Below are positions 1-5,393 of a stretch of 5,393 bases of DNA, piece by piece (position 1 is the first letter of the stretch; each line of letters opens with the position of its first letter). A program made the translations under genes and the position numbers. Origin of the DNA: an uncultured Chlorobiota bacterium (GTDB taxonomy: Bacteria > Bacteroidota > Bacteroidia > Bacteroidales > JAADGE01). The notes below the pieces were generated by a model, which was not told the DNA's origin, searched no databases, and saw only the letters and a list, made by a program, of their open reading frames with translations. The DNA is taken from the NCBI GenBank assembly GCA_947311265.1, contig CAMZKQ010000073.1:1-5393 (forward strand), given 5' to 3'.

Positions 1-726
1 GTTCCTTTTTTACTCATAAAAGGACAAGTAGAAAAACTAAAACAGCCAAAATTTTGGATTAAAAGTTTCATATTTCTAACTGTTACAGGGCTTGGCACAT
101 CAATAAGTTTTTATAAAGACATTGCAAAAATATATGCCGAAAAGCCATTTGAGTACTTTTTTATTATAAAAATAGGAGCAAATCTCAAGCGGATTATCCC
201 ACTACTATTAGGGCTCTTGTTTGTCAAAATTTTCATTGACCGAAAAGAGCATGGCTTCTTCGGACTAAATATCAAACGCCAAAATTATTGGCCATACTTC
301 ACCATTTTGCTGATGATGCTACCGCTCATTGCAGCAGCCTCTTTCCTGCCCGACTTTCAAAGTGCCTACCCTCGCCTAAAATTCTGGCGATACGAAGGCA
401 TTTTCGACCTACCAACTTATGCCGTAATTTTAATATTTGAATTTTGCTATGCTATTGATTTTGTGAGTGTTGAGCTACTTTATCGTGGGGCATTAGTTAT
501 TGGTTTGTATAAGCTCTTAGGCAAAGAGGCAGTTTTGCCTATGGCAACTGCCTATGTTTTTATCCACTTTGGGAAGCCCCTTGGCGAAGCCATTAGTGCA
601 CTCTTTGGGGGGTATATTTTAGGCGTGGTCGCCTACCGGACAAAAACAGTTTTCTCTGGAATTATTATACATATAGGAATAGCATTGGCCATGGAACTCG
701 CTGCAATTTTGCAATATTATTTGTAA
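1..726 (+). CDS. CPBP-family (Abi/CAAX protease-like) membrane protein, 5'-truncated
   Basis: The frame is open from the first base to the TAA at 724-726, giving 241 codons. No convincing start lies inside; the TTG at 217 falls in the middle of a hydrophobic helix, so the true start is upstream of the window. Hydrophobic segments lie at about window codons 18-37, 62-78, 99-115, 138-158, 160-173, 178-190, 199-212 and 219-235, so it is a polytopic inner-membrane protein. The three CPBP motifs are present in order: VELLYRG (E158, R162), the HFGKPLGE block (H189 to E196), and HIGIALAME starting at H224. CPBP proteins are glutamate-type intramembrane proteases or relatives with roles in prenyl-protein or peptide processing; the substrate here is unknown. 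The first Glu of the usual EExxxR motif is Val, and the Asn of HxxxN is Ala. I recall HFGKP variants of this kind from Bacteroidota, so this may be a subfamily rather than a dead enzyme. Family assignment is fairly sure; protease activity is inference. Confidence 0.85.
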   Translation, partial: VPFLLIKGQVEKLKQPKFWIKSFIFLTVTGLGTSISFYKDIAKIYAEKPFEYFFIIKIGANLKRIIPLLLGLLFVKIFIDRKEHGFFGLNIKRQNYWPYFTILLMMLPLIAAASFLPDFQSAYPRLKFWRYEGIFDLPTYAVILIFEFCYAIDFVSVELLYRGALVIGLYKLLGKEAVLPMATAYVFIHFGKPLGEAISALFGGYILGVVAYRTKTVFSGIIIHIGIALAMELAAILQYYL

Positions 727-750
727 AATTTGCCTAAAACCTACATTTTG
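720..750 (+). promoter_or_regulatory. possible weak promoter for recF
   Basis: TTTG at 720-723, overlapping the stop of the upstream gene, is followed 18 bases later by TACATTTTG at 742-750. This resembles the Bacteroidota pattern TTTG-N19ish-TAnnTTTG but has one extra T in the -7 box. The recF start is about 30 bases downstream. The same stretch contains a 5-bp inverted repeat (CTACA 741-745, TGTAG 749-753). recF could equally be read through from the upstream gene, since there is no clear terminator in the 55-base gap. Confidence 0.3.
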
Positions 751-781
751 TAGCTCTTCAATTTTTTTATAATTTAGCCTT

Positions 782-1879
782 GTGAAAATAAATAAACTAT
801 CCATCTTAAATTTTAAAAATTGCCAAGAGGCAGATTTAAACTTTAACACAAAAATAATCTGTTTTACAGGCTTAAATGGGGCAGGAAAAACCAACTTACT
901 TGATTCTATCTATTACCTATCCTTTTGCAAAAGCTACTTTTTAAATACCGACAGCCAGAACATTCGCAAAGGCAACGATTTTTTTGTAATACAGGCACAA
1001 TACACTAGAAATGAACAAATTGAAAAAATATTTTGTGCCGTAAAGCAAGGTAAAAAGAAAACCTTTAAACGCAACGATAAAGAATATCAAAAACTGTCAG
1101 AACATATTGGTTTACTACCCTGCGTTATCATCTCCCCAGCCGATAGCGTACTAATAGCAGGCAGTGGCGAGGATAGACGTAAATTTATAGACACTGTAAT
1201 TTCGCAGTACGATAGGAAATACTTACACTCCTTAATTCGGTATAACCGAATTTTAGCACAACGCAATAAATTGCTAAAAGGGTTTGCAAAAAAACGAACA
1301 TTTGATGCCGATTTTTTGGATATTTTATCAAGCCAACTTTCCCAATACGGGCAGTATATTTTTGAAGTACGTAAAGCATTTATCCAAAAATTACTTCCTA
1401 TTTTCAACAAATACTATAACCAAATTTCGGAAAATAAAGAGCAGCCAAGCCTTAAATACAAATCGCAACTTCATCAGGCTAGCTTGCCAACGCTCCTTAC
1501 AGAGCGTATTGAAAAAGACCGGGCTTTACAATACACATCAGCCGGTACTCACCGAGATGATTTGAGCTTGATTTTGCATGATAGCCCTGTAAAACGCAGC
1601 GGCTCGCAAGGGCAGCAAAAGACCTATTTAATGGCACTAAAATTGGCTCAATATGAATTTCTGAAAGATATAAACGGCTTTAAGCCAGTGCTTTTACTTG
1701 ATGATATTTTTGATAAATTTGATGCCCAGCGAGTGGGACAAATCACTAAATTAATACAAAAAGACACTTTTGGGCAAATCTTTATTACTGATACGCATAC
1801 AGATAGACTAAAATTATCATTAGAAAATGCAAAAGCAGATTTTAAAATCTATGAAGTTGAGAATGGTGCTATTTTATAA
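782..1879 (+). CDS. recF: DNA replication and repair protein RecF
   Basis: This is a complete 365-residue protein, the usual RecF length. RecF is a cytoplasmic SMC/ABC-type ATPase that, with RecO and RecR, helps load RecA onto gapped DNA at stalled forks. The motifs seen are Walker A GLNGAGKT at 30-37 with Lys36, the conserved GTHRDDL block at 255-261, the ABC signature SGSQGQQK at 273-280, Walker B VLLLDD at 303-308 followed by FDKFD at 310-314, and a DTH segment at 337-339. The start is GTG at 782: the protein then begins MKINKLSILNFKN, which aligns with the normal RecF N-terminus. No Shine-Dalgarno sequence is visible, as is usual in Bacteroidota. It lies 55 bases after the CPBP gene on the same strand and ends at a strong hairpin. 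No dnaA, dnaN, gyrB or DUF721 (dciA-like) gene is next to it within the window. All key ATPase residues appear intact, so function is very likely normal. Confidence 0.97.
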   Translation: MKINKLSILNFKNCQEADLNFNTKIICFTGLNGAGKTNLLDSIYYLSFCKSYFLNTDSQNIRKGNDFFVIQAQYTRNEQIEKIFCAVKQGKKKTFKRNDKEYQKLSEHIGLLPCVIISPADSVLIAGSGEDRRKFIDTVISQYDRKYLHSLIRYNRILAQRNKLLKGFAKKRTFDADFLDILSSQLSQYGQYIFEVRKAFIQKLLPIFNKYYNQISENKEQPSLKYKSQLHQASLPTLLTERIEKDRALQYTSAGTHRDDLSLILHDSPVKRSGSQGQQKTYLMALKLAQYEFLKDINGFKPVLLLDDIFDKFDAQRVGQITKLIQKDTFGQIFITDTHTDRLKLSLENAKADFKIYEVENGAIL

Positions 1880-1880
1880 A

Positions 1881-1912
1881 AAAAAGGTGTAAAATTAATT
1901 TTACACCTTTTT
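1881..1912. terminator. bidirectional intrinsic terminator between recF and the dipeptidase gene
   Basis: A 32-base perfect palindrome begins two bases after the recF stop. Each arm is 16 bases: an A5 run, the core GGTGTAAAATT and its complement, ending in a T5 run. Folded as RNA, the GGTGTAAAA/TTTTACACC stem with a TTAA loop is followed by a U tract on both strands. It sits between convergent genes (recF stop 1879, dipeptidase stop 1944) and can terminate both. Confidence 0.9.
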
Positions 1913-1943
1913 ATGAACTTTATATGCAGTTCTCTAAGTAATA

Positions 1944-3596
1944 TTAATGAGCCCCTGCTGGCATCAGCAACTTATCCTTGGTGTCTTTTACAATCTTTCT
2001 ATAAAAATCTTCGCCATAACCGGGCTGTGTTAAATTCGGGTTTTGATGCCCCTTATTTATTGTTTTTACATTGCCGTCCATGTACTTCATAAACAGGTAT
2101 TTGTAAAAATCTTTCCAACGGTAAGTGAGTGCATCAGCGGTATTTACAGAAAAGTCGGTAACAAAATCAACAGCCAATTTCTTATCTATTTTGTAAAGTG
2201 CCTGGGCCCCTTTGTCTATCGCCATTACCTTCTGAATGTTTTGTTTTTCGATAAGGTGCTGCAAAGAATCAATCTCTGGGTGGATAATATTATAGCGACT
2301 ATAAGCAAAATTAGTTACTTGGTTAAAGACCCAAAATGCAGAATTATCGGACCATTCCATCATTTTACCATTGCCTACGGCAAATGTTTTTGGCACACGT
2401 GTCATGCTACAATACATTGGTGTGTAAACTGTGCTTGCAGCATCATCAACGCCAAACCATAGCACGCCACCAATTTCGTTGGGCAACCAAGACCGCATTT
2501 GGGCAATAAAAGAAAATCCTGTTTGTTGTGTTCCTGTTGCTCGTTCGTTGCAATAGGTTTGCCCATCGGATTCCCAAGTAAGTGGTCGCCAGCGGTATGG
2601 CAATCCGTATGCTCCTGCTCCTGCATCTTTTGTCATATCCAGTTCTGTGCCTTCAAGATGGTCCCGCATAAAGTTCATCATATCTTGTTCAGTAATTTTC
2701 CGGTCTGGTTTTATCCAAATTGGCATTCGGTTTGTGGCATATCCATTTGGATTTTTCTGCCCGTTCTTAAAACTTGCCTCATGCTCAACATGCCCTTTTG
2801 CGTAACGAAAATATTTTTGCATATCCTTGTTTACCTCTTTAAACATAGACCATACCCGCACTTCGCAAAAGCGAGAGCCACCAAAATCGACTGGTGCATA
2901 GGTATCCGAGAAGCTAAAATCTTTGTCTTTTCCTGTGTACCAGCCTTTCTTTTTGGCAAAAGAAACGACATCGGCAGAGTGGATACAGTTCTTTGTATCA
3001 TTCTGTGGGAAGGTTGTAATTCGGGCTTGGTTGGCGTGTCCGCTGATATACCCATCGGGGATTTTCACCGCAGTCCATACAGCACCTTTTTCGCTTTCGC
3101 CTTTGCCAATAAGTTCAAGTATCCATGCTTCGTTGGGATCGGCTATGGAGAAGGATTCGCCAGAACTGTAGTAGCCGTATTTTTCTAGTAATTCGCCAAT
3201 TATTTTTATGGCTTCACGTGCATTTTTTGCACGTTGTAAAGTGGTGTATATCAGGCTACCATAATCCATAATGGCTTCTGAATGGCGGGTGCCAGAGAGC
3301 TCTTTTCGCCCGCCATAAGTGGTTTCCCCTATCGACAGCTGAAACTCATTCATATTGCCCACTACATTATAGGTGTGTGCTACCTGCGGGATTTTACCGA
3401 GGTATTTCCCGGTATCCCATTCGTAAATATCGAGCATAGTACCGCTTGGCCAGTCCATTGCTGGCCAGAAATATAACTCGCCATACAGGACGTGCGAATC
3501 TGCCGCATAGCTAATCATGGTTGAGCCATTTGCAGATGCCCCTTTGGTGATAAGGAAATTGGTACATGCTCTATTTTGAATATTTGCCAAAAGCAA
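1944..3596 (-). CDS. secreted peptidase family C69 dipeptidase (PepD-like)
   Basis: Peptidase C69 enzymes are Ntn hydrolases that cleave dipeptides using an N-terminal Cys nucleophile exposed by processing. Here ACTNFLITKGAS followed by NGST and YAADSH matches the C69 N-terminal block. The Cys is residue 11 counted from the TTG at 3596, leaving 540 residues from the Cys to the end. That is longer than the roughly 470-residue lactobacillal PepD and, as I recall, typical of Bacteroidota homologues. TTG 3596 is only the first possible start in this frame; it begins inside a hydrophobic stretch and is probably not the natural start. Reading further upstream in frame gives KKGLLSIAIIAVLLLANIQ, a good signal-peptide core, but its ATG at 3637 is out of frame by one base because of an A8 run (see separate entry). 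If the frame is restored, the protein is exported and cleavage after NRA would expose the Cys. Composition is more GC-rich than the neighbours in parts. The gene converges on recF and is divergent from the TPR gene. The family is secure; export is inferred. Confidence 0.9.
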   Translation of the reverse strand: MLLANIQNRACTNFLITKGASANGSTMISYAADSHVLYGELYFWPAMDWPSGTMLDIYEWDTGKYLGKIPQVAHTYNVVGNMNEFQLSIGETTYGGRKELSGTRHSEAIMDYGSLIYTTLQRAKNAREAIKIIGELLEKYGYYSSGESFSIADPNEAWILELIGKGESEKGAVWTAVKIPDGYISGHANQARITTFPQNDTKNCIHSADVVSFAKKKGWYTGKDKDFSFSDTYAPVDFGGSRFCEVRVWSMFKEVNKDMQKYFRYAKGHVEHEASFKNGQKNPNGYATNRMPIWIKPDRKITEQDMMNFMRDHLEGTELDMTKDAGAGAYGLPYRWRPLTWESDGQTYCNERATGTQQTGFSFIAQMRSWLPNEIGGVLWFGVDDAASTVYTPMYCSMTRVPKTFAVGNGKMMEWSDNSAFWVFNQVTNFAYSRYNIIHPEIDSLQHLIEKQNIQKVMAIDKGAQALYKIDKKLAVDFVTDFSVNTADALTYRWKDFYKYLFMKYMDGNVKTINKGHQNPNLTQPGYGEDFYRKIVKDTKDKLLMPAGAH

Positions 3597-3637
3597 AACC
3601 GCAATAATTGCGATACTTAATAAGCCTTTTTTTTCAT
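3597..3637 (-). other. out-of-frame signal-peptide start of the dipeptidase gene (A8 tract)
   Basis: On the minus strand an ATG at 3637-3635 is followed by eight A residues (3634-3627). As written, the ATG reads M-K-K-K-A-Y and stops at TAA 3619-3617. With nine A residues it would read MKKKGLLSIAIIAVLLLAN and run straight into the dipeptidase frame, giving a Lys-rich n-region, a hydrophobic core and the catalytic Cys at residue 25. The dipeptidase frame itself has no ATG, GTG or TTG between its upstream stop (3656-3654) and TTG 3596. The frame offset is seen directly; whether it is an assembly error, phase variation or slippage is not decidable here. Confidence 0.8.
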
Positions 3638-3672
3638 GTAAATAAGTATTAAATTAAATATTTGAATTTCTA

Positions 3673-3704
3673 CAAAGTTAGTAAAATATTGTAAGCGATA
3701 AAAT
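3673..3704 (-). promoter_or_regulatory. probable promoter of the dipeptidase gene
   Basis: Read on the minus strand, TAACTTTG at 3680-3673 is a perfect TAnnTTTG -7 element. A T-rich stretch around 3704-3700, about 19 bases upstream, stands where the -33 TTTG should be but matches poorly. Transcription would begin near 3666, leaving a leader of about 30 bases before the ATG at 3637. This supports 3637 rather than TTG 3596 as the intended start. Confidence 0.55.
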
Positions 3705-3723
3705 AGAAAAATCGCTATTTTTG
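3688..3723 (+). promoter_or_regulatory. probable promoter of the TPR protein gene
   Basis: TATTTTTG at 3716-3723 is a perfect TAnnTTTG -7 element. The nearest -33 candidate is ATTG at 3688-3691, 24 bases upstream, slightly farther than usual. Transcription would start near 3730, giving a leader of about 58 bases before ATG 3788. Confidence 0.5.
3694..3716. repeat. inverted repeat between the divergent promoters (candidate operator)
   Basis: AGCGAT at 3694-3699 and ATCGCT at 3711-3716 form a perfect 6-bp inverted repeat with an 11-base A-rich spacer. It lies between the two opposed -7 elements and would cover the -33 region of the dipeptidase promoter and touch the -7 box of the TPR promoter. 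That position suits a regulator acting on both genes, but no regulator gene is in the window and the arms are short. Confidence 0.35.
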
Positions 3724-3744
3724 TAAAATAATTTTAACTTCACG

Positions 3745-3780
3745 GGCAAGTATAAACTTATTTAGCTTGCTTTTCTTGCC
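3745..3780 (+). repeat. inverted repeats in the 5' leader of the TPR gene
   Basis: GGCAAG at 3745-3750 is perfectly complementary to CTTGCC at 3775-3780. The overlapping GCAAG can instead pair with CTTGC at 3766-3770. The two hairpins exclude each other and the outer one ends seven bases before ATG 3788, so leader folding could affect initiation. The stems are only 5-6 bp and the role is speculative. Confidence 0.3.
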
Positions 3781-3787
3781 ACCTCTT

Positions 3788-5005
3788 ATGACTAAATTGT
3801 ATAGAAAATATTTTTTGATATTCGTATTTGTACAGCTTCTGACTACTGCTAAAGCTCAAATTTCAAAACCAGATAGTATAAAGTACCTTGTCGAAGCTCA
3901 AATTTACTACAATCAAACGCAAAAGGCTGAAAATACGATACAGCAGTACCCTAAACGCAATACTACTTTTTATTTTCTGAAAGGGAAAATATTTTTTGCC
4001 CAAGGCAATTTTATTAAAGCTAAGGCTAATTTTATGCGTGCTGAAAGTGCCAAAAAAAATACTGCATTATACCAAATATCGGCTTGCTTTGCACAACTTT
4101 CGGACTTTAAAAATGCTGCTATTTTCCTCGAAAAATACCTCTATTCTAGAAATAAAATGTTGATTTCGGAAGTAAAAACGGATACTTTATTTAAGGATTT
4201 TCGGAAAAGCAAGGCCTGGGCTTTACTTTTTAAGCAAGATTTTTATAGCCAGTACGAGCTTGAACTAAATGATGCCAATGTTAGTTTTAAAAACCAAAAA
4301 TATGATTTGGCTTATGATATTTTGGATAAGTTAATTTTGAAAAAGAAGAATAAAGTTGATGCTTACCTTTTGCGTTTTAAAATCCACATGGATAGAAATT
4401 ATTTAAAGGCTGCTCGGCAGGATATTGAAAAAGTAATTGAGCTAAAATCTCGAAAACAGGACTACAAGCTAATGCTTGCACAGGTGCTTTTTAAACAAAA
4501 AAAATACCGTAAGGCTGAAAAAGTACTTTCTAAAATAGCTGCTTCAAAACAAAGAGTGAGTTGTCAATTTTATTTCCTTGTGGCAAAAAATGCCTTTCAA
4601 TTAAAAAAGTATAGCAAAGCTATTCGGAATATAGATATTTATCTTCAATTTTATTATAACGATTTTAAGGCCTTATTTTTAAAAGCCGAAATTTTAACGC
4701 ATCAGGAAGATTTTTATGCCTCGCTCCCACTCTACGGAAAATGTATTAAAAATGAGCCTTCGGCAAAGCTGCTGAACGCTCGGGCTAATGCCTATTACCA
4801 ATGCAATACTTTTATATATGCCGAAAAAGATTTATTGCTTTCGCTTGATTATGAGCCTAATAACAGGGACACCTACTACCAAAAAGGGTTTGTGCGTTTG
4901 GCATTGGGGGATATTGCTGGGGCAAAATCGGATTGGGAAAAAGCTCAAAAACTTGGGCTTTACAAGGCGGCTGATGCGATTGAAAAATATTGCAAAAAAA
5001 TGTAG
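3788..5005 (+). CDS. exported tetratricopeptide-repeat (TPR) protein
   Basis: A 405-residue protein made mostly of helical TPR-like repeats, which act as protein-protein interaction scaffolds; the partner is unknown. I start it at ATG 3788 rather than TTG 3767, because the former gives a clean signal peptide: MTKLYRK, a hydrophobic core FLIFVFVQLL at 9-18, and AKA|Q cleavage after residue 23. The product should therefore be periplasmic, with no lipobox Cys. Repeat-like helix pairs are visible at about 61-86, 94-118, 167-185, 192-219, 226-250, 261-288, 294-322, 328-354 and 361-388. The last two are the most canonical (ARANAYYQ...YAEKDLLLSLDYEPNN; YYQKGFVRLALGDIAGAKSDWEKA). The segment at 132-150 (LFKDFRKSKAWALLF) resembles the inter-repeat stretch often seen in Bacteroidota TPR proteins. 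It is Lys- and Tyr-rich and strongly AT-biased. It is divergent from the dipeptidase gene and followed by a tRNA with its own promoter. The TPR class is sure; the role is not known. Confidence 0.85.
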   Translation: MTKLYRKYFLIFVFVQLLTTAKAQISKPDSIKYLVEAQIYYNQTQKAENTIQQYPKRNTTFYFLKGKIFFAQGNFIKAKANFMRAESAKKNTALYQISACFAQLSDFKNAAIFLEKYLYSRNKMLISEVKTDTLFKDFRKSKAWALLFKQDFYSQYELELNDANVSFKNQKYDLAYDILDKLILKKKNKVDAYLLRFKIHMDRNYLKAARQDIEKVIELKSRKQDYKLMLAQVLFKQKKYRKAEKVLSKIAASKQRVSCQFYFLVAKNAFQLKKYSKAIRNIDIYLQFYYNDFKALFLKAEILTHQEDFYASLPLYGKCIKNEPSAKLLNARANAYYQCNTFIYAEKDLLLSLDYEPNNRDTYYQKGFVRLALGDIAGAKSDWEKAQKLGLYKAADAIEKYCKKM

Positions 5006-5012
5006 CAAATAA

Positions 5013-5044
5013 TTTGTGTACTCTCAAAATTGCGTTTACATTTG
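5013..5044 (+). promoter_or_regulatory. promoter of the tRNA-Leu gene
   Basis: TTTG at 5013-5016 and TACATTTG at 5037-5044 are separated by 20 bases. Both elements and the spacing match the Bacteroidota housekeeping promoter (TTTG ... TAnnTTTG). Transcription would start near 5051, about 15 bases before the tRNA. It lies in the 60-base gap after the TPR stop. Confidence 0.75.
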
Positions 5045-5065
5045 CACCGCAAAATTTCAGCAACT

Positions 5066-5149
5066 GCCCAGGTGGTGAAATCGGTAGACACGCATGCTTG
5101 AGGGGCATGTTCCTTAACCGGAGTGCAAGTTCGAATCTTGTTCTGGGCA
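5066..5149 (+). tRNA. tRNA-Leu (anticodon GAG)
   Basis: This is an 84-base class II tRNA. The acceptor stem GCCCAGG (5066-5072) pairs with TCTGGGC (5142-5148), leaving discriminator A at 5149. The D stem is GTG/CAC (5075-5077, 5089-5091) with GG in the loop. The anticodon stem CATGC/GCATG (5093-5097, 5105-5109) encloses loop TTGAGGG with anticodon GAG at 5100-5102. A long variable arm (5110-5124) has a TCC/GGA stem, and the T arm GCAAG/CTTGT has loop TTCGAAT (5130-5136). It reads the Leu codons CUC and CUU. The 3' CCA is not encoded (ACAA follows), so it must be added by a nucleotidyltransferase. The long variable arm and A73 agree with a leucine identity. Confidence 0.97.
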
Positions 5150-5157
5150 CAAAAAAT

Positions 5158-5185
5158 AGCTTTCCTAATAAGGGAAGTTTTTTTT
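5158..5185. terminator. bidirectional hairpin terminator after the tRNA
   Basis: CTTTCCT (5160-5166) pairs with AGGGAAG (5171-5177) around an AATA loop, with one G-U pair, and is followed by a run of eight T (5178-5185). On the other strand the same hairpin is followed by six U (complement of 5151-5156). It sits eight bases after the tRNA and two bases beyond the stop of the minus-strand gene ending at 5188, so it suits both convergent transcripts. Confidence 0.8.
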
Positions 5186-5187
5186 GT

Positions 5188-5393
5188 TCAAAATTTTGCT
5201 GGTAAGCGAAAACCTGCTCGGTATTTTGAGGGGTAGAAATCGGTTATATATATTAAACCAAAGTTAAAAATACTTGTTGGGTAGTGCTTAAAACTAAATC
5301 TATTTTCAGATAAAATGCCACGTATGTACATAAATTCGACACTGATATTTTCGTTCACTTTGTAAGTTCCGGCAAAAGATAGCCCCAAGTTTA
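5188..5393 (-). CDS. C-terminal fragment of a putative outer-membrane beta-barrel protein
   Basis: The minus-strand frame is open from the window edge to TGA at 5190-5188, giving 67 complete codons; the start lies outside the window. The TTG at 5388 is just an internal Leu codon. The visible sequence has a strand-turn-strand look: GLSFAGTYKVNENISVEFMYIRG, then SIFNFGLIYI, with alternating hydrophobic or aromatic residues and a KVNEN-type turn, as in Bacteroidota outer-membrane beta-barrel (porin/PorT-like) proteins. It ends in Phe, common for barrel proteins, although about 16 residues follow the last clear strand. The adjacent bidirectional terminator two bases beyond the stop supports a real gene end. 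The function is not recognisable; the barrel call rests on pattern only. Confidence 0.5.
   Translation of the reverse strand, partial: NLGLSFAGTYKVNENISVEFMYIRGILSENRFSFKHYPTSIFNFGLIYITDFYPSKYRAGFRLPAKF

Noticed and set aside
217..726. TTG at 217 as the start of a 169-residue protein.
   Set aside because: The frame is open all the way to base 1 with continuous membrane-protein sequence, and TTG 217 lies inside a transmembrane helix.
741..753. CTACA-TTT-TGTAG hairpin after the CPBP gene as a possible terminator.
   Set aside because: The stem is only 5 bp, the loop is 3 bases and the T run starts eight bases later, so it is too weak to call.
2043..3188. Long plus-strand open frames of 139 and 229 codons opposite the dipeptidase gene.
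   Set aside because: They are antisense shadows of a clearly recognisable C69 gene, rich in Cys and Phe, with no family resemblance or promoter.
3852..3905. 12-base direct repeat AAGCTCAAATTT at 3852-3863 and 3894-3905, spaced 42 bases and in the same reading frame (KAQI/EAQI).
   Set aside because: It is short, low in complexity and lies in AT-rich coding sequence; it is likely chance, with no sign of a tandem array.
5066..5393. tRNA-Leu 3' end as an integration (att) site for a mobile element.
   Set aside because: No integrase gene, no repeat of the tRNA 3' end elsewhere in the window, and normal-looking flanks.
1..5393. A new multi-gene defence or mobile system.
   Set aside because: The genes lie in separate transcription units with well-known housekeeping or envelope families; I see nothing that links them into a system.

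Overview
This looks like ordinary chromosome from a low-GC member of the Bacteroidota. Three things point there. The intergenic gaps carry good matches to the Bacteroidota sigma-factor -7 element TAnnTTTG, and none of the starts has a clear Shine-Dalgarno sequence. The protein families (a CPBP protein with an HFGKP motif, RecF, a secreted C69 dipeptidase, an exported TPR protein, a barrel-like fragment) are familiar in that phylum. The TPR protein has an AKA|Q type signal-peptide cleavage site. No assignment below phylum is possible from the sequence alone.

Layout: positions 1-726 (+) hold the C-terminal 241 codons of a multi-pass CPBP-family membrane protein whose start lies outside the window. 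After a 55-base gap comes a complete recF (782-1879, +). recF converges on a peptidase C69 dipeptidase gene (1944-3596, -), and a 32-base perfect palindrome between them serves as a bidirectional terminator. The dipeptidase is divergent from an exported TPR-repeat protein (3788-5005, +). The shared intergenic region has back-to-back TAnnTTTG elements and a dyad between them. Next come a promoter, a tRNA-Leu(GAG) gene (5066-5149) and a second bidirectional hairpin terminator. Last is the 3' end of a minus-strand gene (5188-5393) that resembles the end of an outer-membrane beta-barrel protein.

The genes do not form an evident pathway. RecF is replication/repair housekeeping, the dipeptidase probably acts outside the cytoplasm, the TPR protein is probably a periplasmic scaffold, and the tRNA is translation housekeeping. 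I see no mobile element, CRISPR array, phage gene or obvious new multi-gene system.

The most notable observation is at the 5' end of the dipeptidase gene. An ideal signal peptide with its own ATG (3637) and promoter sits just upstream of the catalytic Cys, but a run of eight A residues puts it one base out of frame. This is either an assembly error, a phase-variable or slippage-dependent start, or a real lesion.
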